Below, piece by piece: positions 9,196-18,622 of a DNA stretch of 21,659 bases (position 1 is the stretch's first letter; each line of letters begins with the position of its first letter). Under the pieces are notes generated by a model. That model did not search any database. It was given only the letters and a program-made list of their open reading frames with translations, and had not been told where the DNA came from. The translations under genes and the position numbers were made by a program. The DNA is from Chara braunii (taxonomy: Eukaryota; Streptophyta; Charophyceae; Charales; Characeae), in assembly GCA_003427395.1 (NCBI GenBank), contig BFEA01000654.1, positions 279,669-301,327 of the forward strand, given 5' to 3'.

Positions 9196-9243
9196 GTCCT
9201 CCTGATGAGGCCACTCGCGGGGTGGCCGAAACGTGTAGAGGGT
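9196..9243 (+). ncRNA. Type I hammerhead ribozyme, right pseudo-LTR copy
   Basis: Same architecture as the left copy: CTGATGA 9202-9208, stem II 9209-9227, GAAA 9228-9231, short stem III in ACGTGT (9231-9236), A at 9237, stem I 9196-9201 with 9238-9243. Relative to the left copy, two stem II positions change from U to C, turning two G-U pairs into G-C, so stem II becomes six Watson-Crick pairs. This is structure-preserving change. Expected cleavage is between 9237 and 9238. The distance between the two cleavage sites is 5544 nt, which would be the length of the monomer RNA released from a transcript spanning both. Confidence 0.87.
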
Positions 9244-9318
9244 TAGCCGCCAGACTGTGGAAGGTGGTGCGTCTTGGGGATGATCGGAGTACATATTCTG
9301 TGCTCTGTGGCTATGGTT

Positions 9319-9380
9319 GTTCATTGACATCTCATTGGAGCTTCGTTGTTCATTGACATCTCATTGGAACTCATTTCATT
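9319..9380. repeat. 33-bp tandem repeat, two copies, right pseudo-LTR
   Basis: Units 9319-9347 (29 bp, lacking CTCA) and 9348-9380 (33 bp) correspond to the three units in the left pseudo-LTR. Confidence 0.93.
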
Positions 9381-9479
9381 GTGTGCGTGATAATTTGGGT
9401 CTTAAGCAGTGGGATTAGTATGGAATTATCCTCACACTTTGGCTGTGATGTCGTGCAGTCGGTCTATCATATTGTGTAT

Positions 9480-9501
9480 AAAAAAAAAAAAAAAAAAAAA
9501 A
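9480..9501. repeat. A tract at the right edge of the Penelope-like element
   Basis: Twenty-two A after TGTAT. The equivalent A-rich tracts occur at the empty boundaries (11992-12011 and 14767-14789), so it belongs to the target rather than to the element. Confidence 0.7.
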
Positions 9502-9542
9502 GGCGATGGCGTTGAGATATCATCGTGCTGACCAGCTTCACC

Positions 9543-9710
9543 GGGACCAAATCCCACCAGCACCGTTGAGTTTCCTCAACGCCTTAATCTGGATGTGTTT
9601 GTGAAGATGTGTTGTTGAGGAAACGCAACGTGCTTTCTGCACAACTCCACTGAAAACGTTCAGATTCAGGTGTTGAGGAAACTCAACGCTGCTGGTGGGA
9701 CATGGCCCCG
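9543..9710. mobile_element. Foldback (MITE-like) element A, unit 2
   Basis: Arms 9543-9599 and 9655-9709 are imperfect inverted repeats of about 55 bp. Each arm contains the palindrome GTTGAG-TTTC-CTCAAC. The loop is about 55 bp and non-coding. Ends are GG(G/A)CCAA..TGGCCC. It is related to element B but has TTTC/GAAA instead of CTAC/GTAG in the inner palindrome. Confidence 0.68.
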
Positions 9711-10204
9711 GACAGATTTCAAAAAAAATAAAAAAATAAAAAAATAACAGCAGTTGAGAGTTGATTTCTTCTGAACTCACCTCCACACGTGCCTCACGAA
9801 TCCCTCAGATAGATTGTGCCTTCACAAAGGCGCCACCAAATTCGAGAAAAACAGAAAACGGAATGATGAACAGACAAGGCAAACGAAACAAGGTCCGACA
9901 AAACCCCTTTTGCACCCGTTCTCACAAACGACCGGACTCCACCCGCCGTCTGCTCTAATTCTGAGCGCCTACCCTGTACTTCGGTCGCCCAATCATCTCT
10001 CATGCCTTTAATCCCTCCATCTCAATGTGTCCCCCTATTGGACGACCTCTTAACGCCCTCACTACCGGTACACGCCCAGCGACCATTGCAGTCCACGACA
10101 CAAAACGACAAAAGCCAACGGTGGTCACGGTGAACGCAGCTCCTACGGGCTAGGACGAACAAAGACAACATACAAGTGTTCTTCCTCCTTGTGCTTGCGC
10201 CATT

Positions 10205-10590
10205 TCTTGCTAAACTGCATAGCATTCAGAAAAGTCACTGGGGATTCGCGCTTCTCATCCAAGAGGACAGGAAGCTCGTTCCCCTAAGCATCTTTCACCA
10301 TGAAGAGTGATTCCTTCCACTTCATTCCCTTGAGCATCTTTTACCATGAAGAGTGATTCCATCCACTTGGTTCATTCGCATTGGGACAACAGCCAGCCCA
10401 AGCCAACTTGAAGGACAACGTCGAAGGGGCATTTGTCAAGGACAAAGAAGTTCAATGCGTGGGTCAGTCTTGCCTTTGTCAAAGGTAGTGCGTACACCTT
10501 TGACTGCATGAGTTAAAGAGACAACTTCAACATAAAATTTTTATACTGAAATTATAATTGAAAGTGAAAATTTCAGGTGGACTTCAAAAT
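10205..10590 (-). pseudogene. Retropepsin-like fragment, unit 2 copy
   Basis: Same relic as in units 1 and 3. This copy has a premature TAG (at the KDA-stop-GNE position, near 10285), the 46-bp internal duplication, and an insertion/rearrangement in the LGLGFL segment. It is clearly non-functional. Confidence 0.52.
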
Positions 10591-11816
10591 TTTCCTGCTA
10601 CTGGGCGGGTTTCAATTTTACTTAACATTCCTGTCACTTGTTGGACACCGTTGAAAAATCATTCCTCAGCTACAGTCGGGGGTGGACATTTCCGTTTTCA
10701 GTAGTTCTCTGTTTCTTTTTTGAATAGTTTTTTTTCTTTTCCCAAAGGGGTTTATCTGGCAAAACACGTTTCCCGCCAAGCCATGTGCCCCCTTTTCTTT
10801 TTGTCTTTGAGTTAATCGTGCGGAATACAGTTTCCGCCTCGTGACATGGTCCATTCATGCTGGGCGGGAAAATGGACTGTGGGGGAAAAAATGAAAAAAC
10901 GCCAGCGGAAACAGGGTCTGACGAAAACTTGAAGAACGGCTAGAAACTGCCATGAGGTTTGCCAGTAGTAGTTCCCGCTTTTGCACGAACGGTCAGGGTG
11001 TGACTCGGAAAAACAGCCCACCCGAACGGCCCCGGGCCTTTGGGCTCCCGACACTGGAGTGGGGCCACACGCAGAACGGAAAACATTATGCTAGTTTGAG
11101 TCCATCACCCTGCAGAATGTGGCCAGATACACGTAAAAGTGTGTAACCCACTACTATGCGGTATCCAAACCCTAGGGGTACGGCGCGCAGTACTAGGTAC
11201 TAATAACATACCACGCAAACGTGGGCCCGCAGCCCGTAAGCGGTGGCGAGGCTGAACTGCGAGGGCCGCAACAACGAAAAAACATGAACGACTGCCTGTC
11301 TTTCTTTATGCTTCAAAACACGTCCAGACTCGGGTATTCCATCCAATCCTCTTTGCTAGTGGAACCTCGCCTCTGAACTCCTGATTCACGAAATGAGATT
11401 GAATCCCCCAAAAAAACAAAAACAAATATTGTAACGAAAAAAAAAAAAAAAAAAACGGCCTGATGCGTTCTTGTTTTTTCTAAACTCACCTCCACACGTG
11501 AGCCAGACGATCGCTCTCGTTTTGTACTTCTTTTTTTTTTTTTTTTCGAAAAAAATAAATTTTCATTAACAGGGCCCAGTGCCCAAGGCGAAGCACATCA
11601 GCACAGAATGACCGTCAAGGACAGTCAGGTTCTCCCACCCCATCGGGAGTTGGGAGCCCCGTTCCTGTAAACACTTTCTTCGTACCTTTGTTTAATTCTG
11701 CCACCTGCCCAGACTACCAGAGGCAGCAGATGCCACCCACAAAACACTTTAACAACAACCTACCCAGGGCACAGGAAGACACCAAATGCAAAAGAAGCAG
11801 GCAATACCCTTAGCTG

Positions 11817-11933
11817 GCGACGAAGCAGAAGAAACTTTGCGTCGCTAATCTGAGAGCATGCTTAGAGCGAGACCNGCGACGAAGCAGAAGAAACTTTGCG
11901 TCGCTAATCTGAGAGCATGCTTAGAGCGAGACC
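11817..11933. other. 58-bp exact duplication around a single N
   Basis: 11817-11874 and 11876-11933 are identical, with N at 11875. The same structure at the same unit-relative position occurs in unit 3. It most likely represents two contig ends with an unmerged overlap joined by one N, not a biological tandem repeat. Confidence 0.85.
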
Positions 11934-12054
11934 CATAGTCCATACCATACACATAATAAATCGAGAAATATTTCATATCATATATTGTGTTAAAAAAAAA
12001 TAAAAAAAAAATGGACGACGACGTTGAGATATCATCGTGCTGACCAGCTTCACC

Positions 12055-12221
12055 GGGGCCAAGTCCCACCAGCACCGTTGAGTTTCCTCAACGCCTGAAT
12101 CTGGATGTGTTTGTGAAGATGTGCTGTTGAGGAAACGCAACGCACTTTCTGCACATCTCCACTGGAAACGTCCATATTCAGGTGTTGAGGAAACTCAACG
12201 CTGCTGGTAGGACTTGGCCCC
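12055..12221. mobile_element. Foldback (MITE-like) element A, unit 3
   Basis: Arms 12055-12111 and about 12165-12221 are near-perfect inverted repeats ending GGGGCCAAGTCCCACC and its complement, with an inner palindrome in each arm. No ORF. It is the clearest copy of element A. Confidence 0.7.
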
Positions 12222-12269
12222 AGATTTAGCCTTAAAAAAAAAAAAAAAAAATGGTTTTACTCATCAGGG

Positions 12270-12429
12270 GCTAGGTCCCACTGGCAGCGTTGAGCTACCT
12301 CAACGCTTGAATCTGGACGCTTTTGCGGAGATACGCAGAAATGGTGTTGAGTTTCCTGAACTGCACGTCTCCACAAATACGTTCAGATTCAGGCGTTGAG
12401 GTAGCTCAACGCTGCTAGTGGGACTTGGC
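12270..12429. mobile_element. Foldback (MITE-like) element B, unit 3
   Basis: Arms 12270-12319 and 12379-12429, about 50 bp with few mismatches; the inner palindrome is GTTGAG-CTAC-CTCAAC. Its absence at the corresponding place in unit 2 supports insertion as a discrete element. Confidence 0.7.
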
Positions 12430-12959
12430 TTCAGTTCATCTCTTAAAAATAAATAAAAATGAAAAACAAATTTTGAGAAAAAATTAAAAATTAAAAATAA
12501 CGGCAGTTCAGTTCTGCTTTCTTCTGAACTCACCTCCACACGTGCCTCACGAATCCCGCAGATAGATTGTGCCTTCACAAAGGCGCCACCAAATTCGAGA
12601 AAAACGGAAAACGGAATGATGAAGAAACAAGGTCAACGAAACAAGGCCCGACAAACCCCCTTCTACACCCGTTCTCACAAACGACCGGTCTCCACCCACC
12701 GTCTGCTCTAATTATGGGCGCCTACCCAGTACTTCGGTCGCCCAATCATCTCTCATGCCTTTAATCCCTCCTTCTCAATGTGTCCCCCTATTGGACGACC
12801 TCTCAACGCCCTCACTACCGGTACACGCCCAGCGACCATTGCAGTCCATGACACAAAACGACAAAAGCCAACGGTGGTGAACGGAGCTCCTACGGGCTAG
12901 GACGAACAAAGACAACATACAATTGTTCTTCCTCCTTGTGCTTGCGTCATTTCTTGCAG

Positions 12960-13395
12960 AACTGCATAGCATTCAAAAAAGTCACTGGGATTCGCACTTC
13001 TCATCCAAGAGGACAGGAAGCTCGTTCCCCTGAGCATCTTTGACCATGAAGAGTGATTCCTTCCACTTGGTCCATTCGCATTGGGACTGCANTTCTCATC
13101 CAAGAGGACAGGAAGCTCGTTCCCCTGAGCATCTTTGACCATGAAGAGTGATTCCTTCCACTTGGTCCATTCGCATTGGGACTGCAGAAAGCCCAAGCCA
13201 AGGACGGCGTCGAAGGGGCACTTGTCAAGGACAAAGAAGTTCAATGCGTGGGTGACAGTCTTGCCTTTGTCAAAGGTAGTGCGCACACCTTTGACTGCAT
13301 GAGTTGAAGAGGCAACTTCAACAGAAAATTTATAAACTGGAATTATAATTGAAAGTGAAAATTTCAGGTGAACTTCAAAATTTTCCTGCTACTGG
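12960..13395 (-). pseudogene. Retropepsin-like fragment, unit 3 copy
   Basis: The least damaged copy. On the minus strand it reads through FSVEVASSTHAVKG, THALNFFVLDKCPFDAVLG, LGFLQSQCEWTKWK and KDAQGNELPVLLDE. This fits the C-terminal half of a Ty3/gypsy retropepsin (the hydrophobic strand before ILG, then the flap-side strand). Bases 12998-13091 and 13093-13186 are exact duplicates around an N, so the real sequence is probably shorter by one copy. A stop bounds it upstream (near 13400) and a lysine-rich tail with a stop bounds it downstream. No neighbouring pol domain is found. Confidence 0.58.
12998..13186. other. 94-bp exact duplication around a single N
   Basis: 12998-13091 and 13093-13186 are identical, with N at 13092. 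Units 1 and 2 lack this duplication, so it is best explained as an assembly join. Confidence 0.85.
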
Positions 13396-14591
13396 GCGGG
13401 TTTCAGTTTTACTTGACATTCCTGTCACTTGTTGGGCACCGTTGAAAAATCATTCCTGAGTTACAGTCGGGGGTGGACATTTCCGTTTTCAGTAGTTCTA
13501 TGTTTCTTTTTTGAATAGTTTTTTTTCTTTTCCCAAAAGGGTTTATCTGGCGGAACACGTTTCCTGCCAAGCCATGTGGCCCCTTTTCTTTTTGCCTTTG
13601 GGTTGATAGTGCGGAATACAGTTCCCGCCTCGTGACATGGTCCATTCATGCTGGGCGGGAAAATGGACTGTGGGGGAAAAAATGAAAAAATGCAGGCGGA
13701 AACAGGGCCTGGCGGAAACTTGAAGAACGGCTAGAGACTGCCATGAGGCTTGCCAGTAGTAGTTCCCGCTTTTGCACGAACGGTCAGGGCCTGACTCAGA
13801 AGAACAGCCCGCCCGAACGGCCCCGGGCCTTTGGGCTCCCGACACTGGAGTGGGGCCACACGCAGAAAGGAAAAAATTATGTCAGTGTGAGTCCATCGCC
13901 CTACAGAATGTGGCCAAATACATGTAAAAGTGCGTAACCCACTACTATGCGGTCTCCAAACCCTAGGGGTACGGCGCGCAGTACTAGGTACTACTGACAT
14001 ACCAGGCTGACGCGGGCCCGCAGCCCGTAAGCGGTGGCGAGGCTGGACTGCGAGGGCCGCAGCAACGAAAAAGCATGAACGACTGCCTGTCTTTCTTTAT
14101 GCTTCAAAACACGTCCAGACTCGGGCATTCCATCCAATCCTCTTTGCTAGTGGGACCTCGCCTCTGAACTCCTGATTCACGAAATGAGATTGAATCCCCC
14201 AAAAGAAAAAAAACACAAATATTGTAACGGAAAAAAAAAAAAAAACCGGCCCGATGCATTCTGCTTTCTTCTAAACTCACCTCCACACGTGAGCCAGACG
14301 ATCGCTCTCGTTTTGTACTTTTTTTCTGTTTTTTTGTTTCCGAAAAAATCAATTTTTCATTAACAGGGCCCAGTGCCCAAGGCGAAGCACATCAGCACAG
14401 AATGACCATCAAGGACAGCCAGGTTGTCCCACCCCACCGGGAGTTGTGAGCCCCGTCCCCGTACACACTTTTTTTGTACCTTTGTCCGCCACCTGCCCAG
14501 ACTACCAGAGGCAGCAGATGCCACCCACAAAACACTGTCCAGGGCACAGGAAGGCACCAAATGCAAAAGAAGCAGGCAATACCCTTAGCTG

Positions 14592-14708
14592 GCGACGAAG
14601 CAGAAGAAACTTTGCGTCGCTAATCTGAGAGCATGCTTAGAGCGAGACCNGCGACGAAGCAGAAGAAACTTTGCGTCGCTAATCTGAGAGCATGCTTAGA
14701 GCGAGACC
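14592..14708. other. 58-bp exact duplication around a single N
   Basis: 14592-14649 and 14651-14708 are identical, with N at 14650. It is the counterpart of the scar at 11875, at the same place in the unit. Confidence 0.85.
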
Positions 14709-14789
14709 CATAGTCCATACCATACACATAATAAATCGAGAAATAGTCCATACCATATATTGTGTTAAAAAAAAAAAAGAAAAAAAAAA

Positions 14790-15701
14790 GGGCCACGGCG
14801 TTGAGATATCATTGTGCTGACCAGCTTCACAGGGGCCAAGTCCCACCAGCACCATTGAGTTTCCTCAACGCCTGAATCTGGATGTGTTCGTGAAGATGTG
14901 CTGTTGAGGCAACGCTACGCACTTTCTGCACATCTCCACTGAAAACGTCCAGATTCAGGTGTTGAGGAAGGCAATGCAACGCATTTTCTGCACATCTCCA
15001 CTGAAAACGTCCAGATTCAGGTGTTGAGGAAACTCAACGCTGCTGGTGGGACTTGGCCACGGATTTAGCCTTAAAAAAAAAGGAAATATTTGGTTTTACT
15101 CATCAGGGGCCAAGTCCCACTAGCAGCGTTGAGCTACCTCAACGCCTGAATCTGGACGCTTTTGCGGAGATATGCAGAAATGGTGTTGAGTTTCCTGAAC
15201 TGCACGTCTCCACAAATTGTAGCTCAACGCTGCTAGTGGGACTTGGCTTCAGTTCATCTCTAAAAAATAAATAAAAAAGAAAAACAAATTTTGAGAAAAA
15301 AATAAAAATTAAAAATAACGGCAGTTGAGTTCTGCTTTCTTCTGAACTCCCTCCACAGGTGCCCCACGAATCCCGCAGATAGATTGTGCCTTCACAAAGG
15401 CGCCACCAAATTGGAGAAAAATGGAAAACGGAATGATGACAAACAAGGCAAACGAAACAAGGCCCGACAAAACCCCTTCTGCACCCGTTCTCACAAACGA
15501 CGGTCTCCACCCGCCGTCTGCTCTAATTCTGGGCGCCTACCCTGTACTTCGGTCGCCCAATCATCTCCCATGCCTTTAATCCCTCCTTCTCAATGTGTCC
15601 CCCTATTGGACGACCTCTCAACGCCCTCACCCCAGCGACCATTGCAGTCCACCACACAAAACGACAAAAGCCAACGGTGGTGAACGCAGCTCCTACGGGC
15701 T
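14790..15701. repeat. Array unit 4 (truncated at 15701)
   Basis: Contains a modified element A (14832-15058, with an internal partial duplication of the right arm), element B with part of its right arm deleted (15108-15247), and the conserved block to CTCCTACGGGCT. Homology to unit 3 stops at about 15701, before the retropepsin relic, and unrelated sequence follows. This is the right edge of the array. Confidence 0.85.
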
Positions 15702-17832
15702 GCGAACTAGTGTCAGTTCACGTTCAGCAATCGTAGGTTCACGAACAGCAATCGTTCAGTGTGCCGTAGCGTTGGGTGTCCTTCAGTTGTCATCACCTTC
15801 GTTGAGTGCGCCGTACTGTCCGTTGCCTTCTCAATGTCCTGCCTTCTCAATGTCCTGTTGTGGTATCTTGACAGCGGTGTGCAGATCGTGTCTGTGAAGT
15901 GCTCACTTTGTGTCGTGCATGTGTCGTTTTCTTAGTGTGAAGTGCAGGTTTCCCAGCACATTATTCGGAGTCTTTCTTGCCACCTTTGGAAGGTCGCCGT
16001 GAGAGGTAAGTCTCCTCACCTCCTCCACTCATTCAATTTCTAATAATCCTCTTTTCTCGAACCCTTCTCGTATTGTTGGCCTTCGATGAGTTCACAACAA
16101 TGGGCGGCTCAGATCACACGACGCACGTCGTTTCCTGACGTGATCCGTGAACCGTGACCTGGCGTGCATTGGTGATCTCGCCTGTGGCCTGTGTGTCTTC
16201 GCTCTTCGTCGGCTGTCCGCTGTGTGCCATCGCCCTCCTCTGCCTTGTAGAGATCGTTCTCCTGTTTGGGATCTGTTTCTGATCTTTGGTGCTATCGTCC
16301 TCCGGTCTAATCAGGGTGCGGTCCGCCGTGTTGAGAACCGTGCCCTTGCTGCGTTCGCCTTCGACAGCAGACTCTCTCGCCTGCCGCCCTGGCGCGCTCT
16401 CCCCTCGTTGCTCTTCGATTGTAGACTGTCTGGCGCCGTCGACTTGGGCTGGTCGTGTTTGTCGTCTTCGCATTCGTACTCTGGCACTGTGGTCATGCAC
16501 TTAATCTCCGTCGTTTGTTTGTGCCCTCCTCGTCTTTCACGCCCTTTACTAACATTCTTTTGCCCCGATGTCTCACCCTCTGCATTCGGGATGAGTTCCT
16601 CTCTAAGCAAATTCAGTTCTATCCTCAGTCCTTCGCGTTTCCCTCTTGGTCCTCCACTCCCATTTCCTGGCTTCCATGCGCATTCGTGCCGTCGGAAAGT
16701 ATCTGTTTCTGCTTGGTCGTGGTTTTATGTTAACCCTCAGCGCACTGTTCCTCTATTTGTGATCTCTCTCGCTTTGCTCGATCTTCTGTTGTTTCTTTCT
16801 CATTCCATCTCGGTCCGAAGACGACATGGAGTCCATTTCATCGTGTCATCCGTTTCCGACTCTTTGGTTCCTGATTCATATCCCGTGCTTTTTTTCTTGT
16901 TATGGTGGTCGTTTTGTGCAACTGTCATCATCTGCGTACCCTCTGGTGTCACTTCTTTGCCTCAGCAGCTCATTCCCTGGCTTCAAGGACTTTCATTTTC
17001 TGTCGCCCTCTCCTTCAGGGCTAGACTGTACGTCGTCGTCGTTACTTGATTGTTTATCTGGCAGTGCGGCGATGCTATTTGCTGATCGCTCGATCCCTCG
17101 CTGAGCCGTATGTCTGGGCTCTCCTTTTCGCGTCGTTGGTTCTTTCACACAGTCTTGCGTTTCCTGATCTCCTTGTCGACGTCCATCTCCATTTTGCGCC
17201 TTCTGCGTCCCGTCTCGCTATTCGCTTTTTTTGTTTTGCCCTCATTGCTCTGTCCATCGCCCTTCGATTTGTCCCTCCGGTGTGTTACCCTCTGGTGTAC
17301 TTGGGCACTCCACTTCTAGTGTCTGTCTTTGTCCGTTGTGCCCCATTCCCACGCCTGGAGTTGGCCCCTGTGCGATCCTCAGTGCTTCCGCAGGGCCATT
17401 CGTTCGTTGTTGTACTCGATACGGACGGCTCTTCTACCCTTGAAGAGCCAACGTTACACCAGATCTGTCTTTTTTCCACCGTTTCTCGCCGTGTTCTCGC
17501 CTCTTCCTAATGTCGGTCCATCTGCTCGCTTTGTCTTTAACTCCGAGGTCAGGTTCACACGGCAACGATCTCAACAAGGTGCTGTCGAATCTTGTGTATT
17601 TTGACCACTCGTTTTTTTTCCCCCCTTTTTTTTCGTTCGTGACATCTGTCATGTTTTCTTGGACATGCTCTTTAGTCTGTTGTATTTCTCTTGCGGAGGA
17701 AGTCGGAGGTACCGCGTGTGTTGTCCCCACTCTTGTAACTCGAAGGTCGTACCTGCGTCGGGGGTCTTTTCCTCCACTCTGGTTTCTGCTTCTTGTGATG
17801 CAGACACTGATCCTATGCACTATCTTATTAAT
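15702..17832. other. Pyrimidine-biased non-coding region
   Basis: The plus strand is markedly rich in C and T. Overlapping plus-strand ORFs of up to 300 codons exist in all three frames because stop codons need purines; they have no recognisable domain and a Ser/Leu/Pro/Phe/Val-rich composition expected from CT-rich DNA. A 16-bp duplication (GCCTTCTCAATGTCCT, twice) lies at about 15829-15860. AG/GTAAGT at 16004-16011 is a perfect plant-type 5' splice site. The bias would fit a long intron or UTR on the plus strand, or a purine-rich transcript on the minus strand. No gene is called. Confidence 0.5.
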
Positions 17833-17956
17833 CTACTGACTATGAAGACATTGTTGAATTATACTGACTTTATACATTTTTGTCCGATTTATACTGACTT
17901 TATACTGACTTTATACTGACTATGAAGACATTGTTGAATTATACTAACTGTATACA
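17833..17956. repeat. Short tandem repeats
   Basis: An approximately 40-bp direct repeat beginning TACTGACTATGAAGACATTG occurs at 17833 and 17913. Between them an 11-bp unit, TTTATACTGAC, occurs three times in tandem (17888-17920). Confidence 0.9.
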
Positions 17957-18179
17957 TTACGTCTTCGCCTTTTGGCTGCGTGTAAGTGGGTCCTTGTGAC
18001 ACACGGGGATGGGGGCAGCCAGCTCTCAACCTGTCATCCACGTGGCTGGCCTTGTCCGGAAGAGGTGATGAACAGGTGGGGCTTTCCGTCCTGACTTCTT
18101 TTCCTTGTTTTCTCGTTTTTCGCCTTTGCTCTCCGATTTACAGTGTGACAATATATGTAGAAATACGTTATTATATATA

Positions 18180-18330
18180 CTCCTCCCCTTTCTCTCCCCT
18201 CTCCTTCCTCCCCTCCCCCTCATCCTCCCCCTTCCTGTGCTCCATTTTCTCCTCCACCTCCCCCTCCCCCTCCCTCTCCTCCTCTTCCTCCTCCCCCTCC
18301 TCCTTCTCCGCCTCCTCCTCCTCGTCCGCC
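18180..18330. repeat. Homopyrimidine tract (CT-rich, 150 bp)
   Basis: Almost pure C and T on the plus strand with repeated CCTCCCCCT blocks. The complementary strand has many runs of four or five G, so triplex (H-DNA) or G-quadruplex formation is possible. I did not find four G3 runs all with loops of 7 or less, so the quadruplex reading is relaxed. ORFs here are compositional. Confidence 0.85.
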
Positions 18331-18573
18331 GTTCTATTTGGGTGAGAACGGTGCTGCAGTGGAATGATGGTCATTATTATCTCAGGAAGGATCTTTTCAA
18401 GCCGTTTCTACCTTACCTCCTGCTGCTGCTTTTTTTTTTGTGTGTCTTCCAGCTCCTGCTGCTTATTAGCACTGCTTCCCGTTTTCCTTAGCACTTCCAA
18501 GAGACGATCCGATCATTTAGGAAGAGCTTTTTTTTTCTTGGGTAAATAGGAAAAAAGAGCTTTTATGGAATCT

Positions 18574-18575
<2 letters not shown>

Positions 18576-18622
<47 letters not shown>

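Larger units (their letters stand above)
2615..9474 (+). mobile_element. Penelope-like retroelement (N-terminal endonuclease type) with pseudo-LTRs
   Basis: A 6.9-kb element between array units 1 and 2. Direct repeats of about 1.3 kb (2648-3967 and 8206-9474) flank one decayed open reading frame, and the stop of the reverse transcriptase (8200-8202) sits just before the right repeat. The RT motifs are of the Penelope type and a GIY-YIG endonuclease domain lies N-terminal to the RT. Both repeats contain a hammerhead ribozyme. The right end abuts a 22-nt A tract. Comparison with unit 2/3 and unit 3/4 boundaries shows the unoccupied site. The copy is dead: eight in-frame stops and one frameshift. 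Penelope-like elements transpose by target-primed reverse transcription, with the GIY-YIG enzyme supplying the nick (family knowledge). An LTR retrotransposon is excluded by the absence of integrase, RNase H or protease here and by the RT type. Confidence 0.88.
8206..9474 (+). repeat. Right pseudo-LTR of the Penelope-like element
   Basis: Second copy of the 1.3-kb direct repeat. It begins 4 nt after the RT stop codon and ends at TATCATATTG next to an A tract. It starts with a short hairpin (GGCCGCTTTGCCAAACTGGCC region). It differs from the left copy by scattered substitutions, a shorter GT-rich run, and two rather than three 33-bp repeats. A 180-codon plus-strand ORF (8704-9246) spans it but is interrupted in the left copy, so I do not call it a gene. 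Confidence 0.88.
9502..11991. repeat. Array unit 2 (complete, lacks foldback element B)
   Basis: Begins GGCGATGGCGTTGAGATATC and ends TATATTGTGTT before an A tract. Contents: element A (9543-9710), an A-rich tract directly followed by the conserved block (element B absent), a non-coding block (9770-10190), a retropepsin relic (10205-10590), a GC-richer block (10620-11390), a poly(A) tract near 11440, and a poly(T)-headed retroposed segment (about 11530-11965). A single N at 11875 sits between two identical 58-base stretches. A local duplication of about 46 bp (about 10279-10324 and 10325-10370) is unique to this unit. No intact gene is seen. Confidence 0.87.
12012..14766. repeat. Array unit 3 (complete, both foldback elements)
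   Basis: The fullest unit: element A (12055-12221), poly(A), element B (12270-12429), an A-rich tract, a conserved block (12500-12950), the retropepsin relic (12960-13395), a GC-richer block (13410-14180), a poly(A) tract (about 14231-14245), a T-rich tract (about 14319-14339), and the retroposed segment to 14766. Two N scars (13092 and 14650) lie in it. No intact gene is seen; the longest ORF (12897-13286 minus) is the retropepsin relic read across an N-scar duplication. Confidence 0.87.

Noticed and set aside
8704-9246. 180-codon ORF in the right pseudo-LTR
   Set aside because: The collinear left pseudo-LTR breaks this frame with stops and indels, and the ORF overlaps the ribozyme and tandem repeats.
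16147-17049. 300-codon plus-strand ORF, and a neighbouring 154-codon ORF at 17046-17510
   Set aside because: They lie in CT-rich DNA where stops are rare in every plus frame. Overlapping ORFs occur in all three frames, with no domain and compositionally driven sequence.
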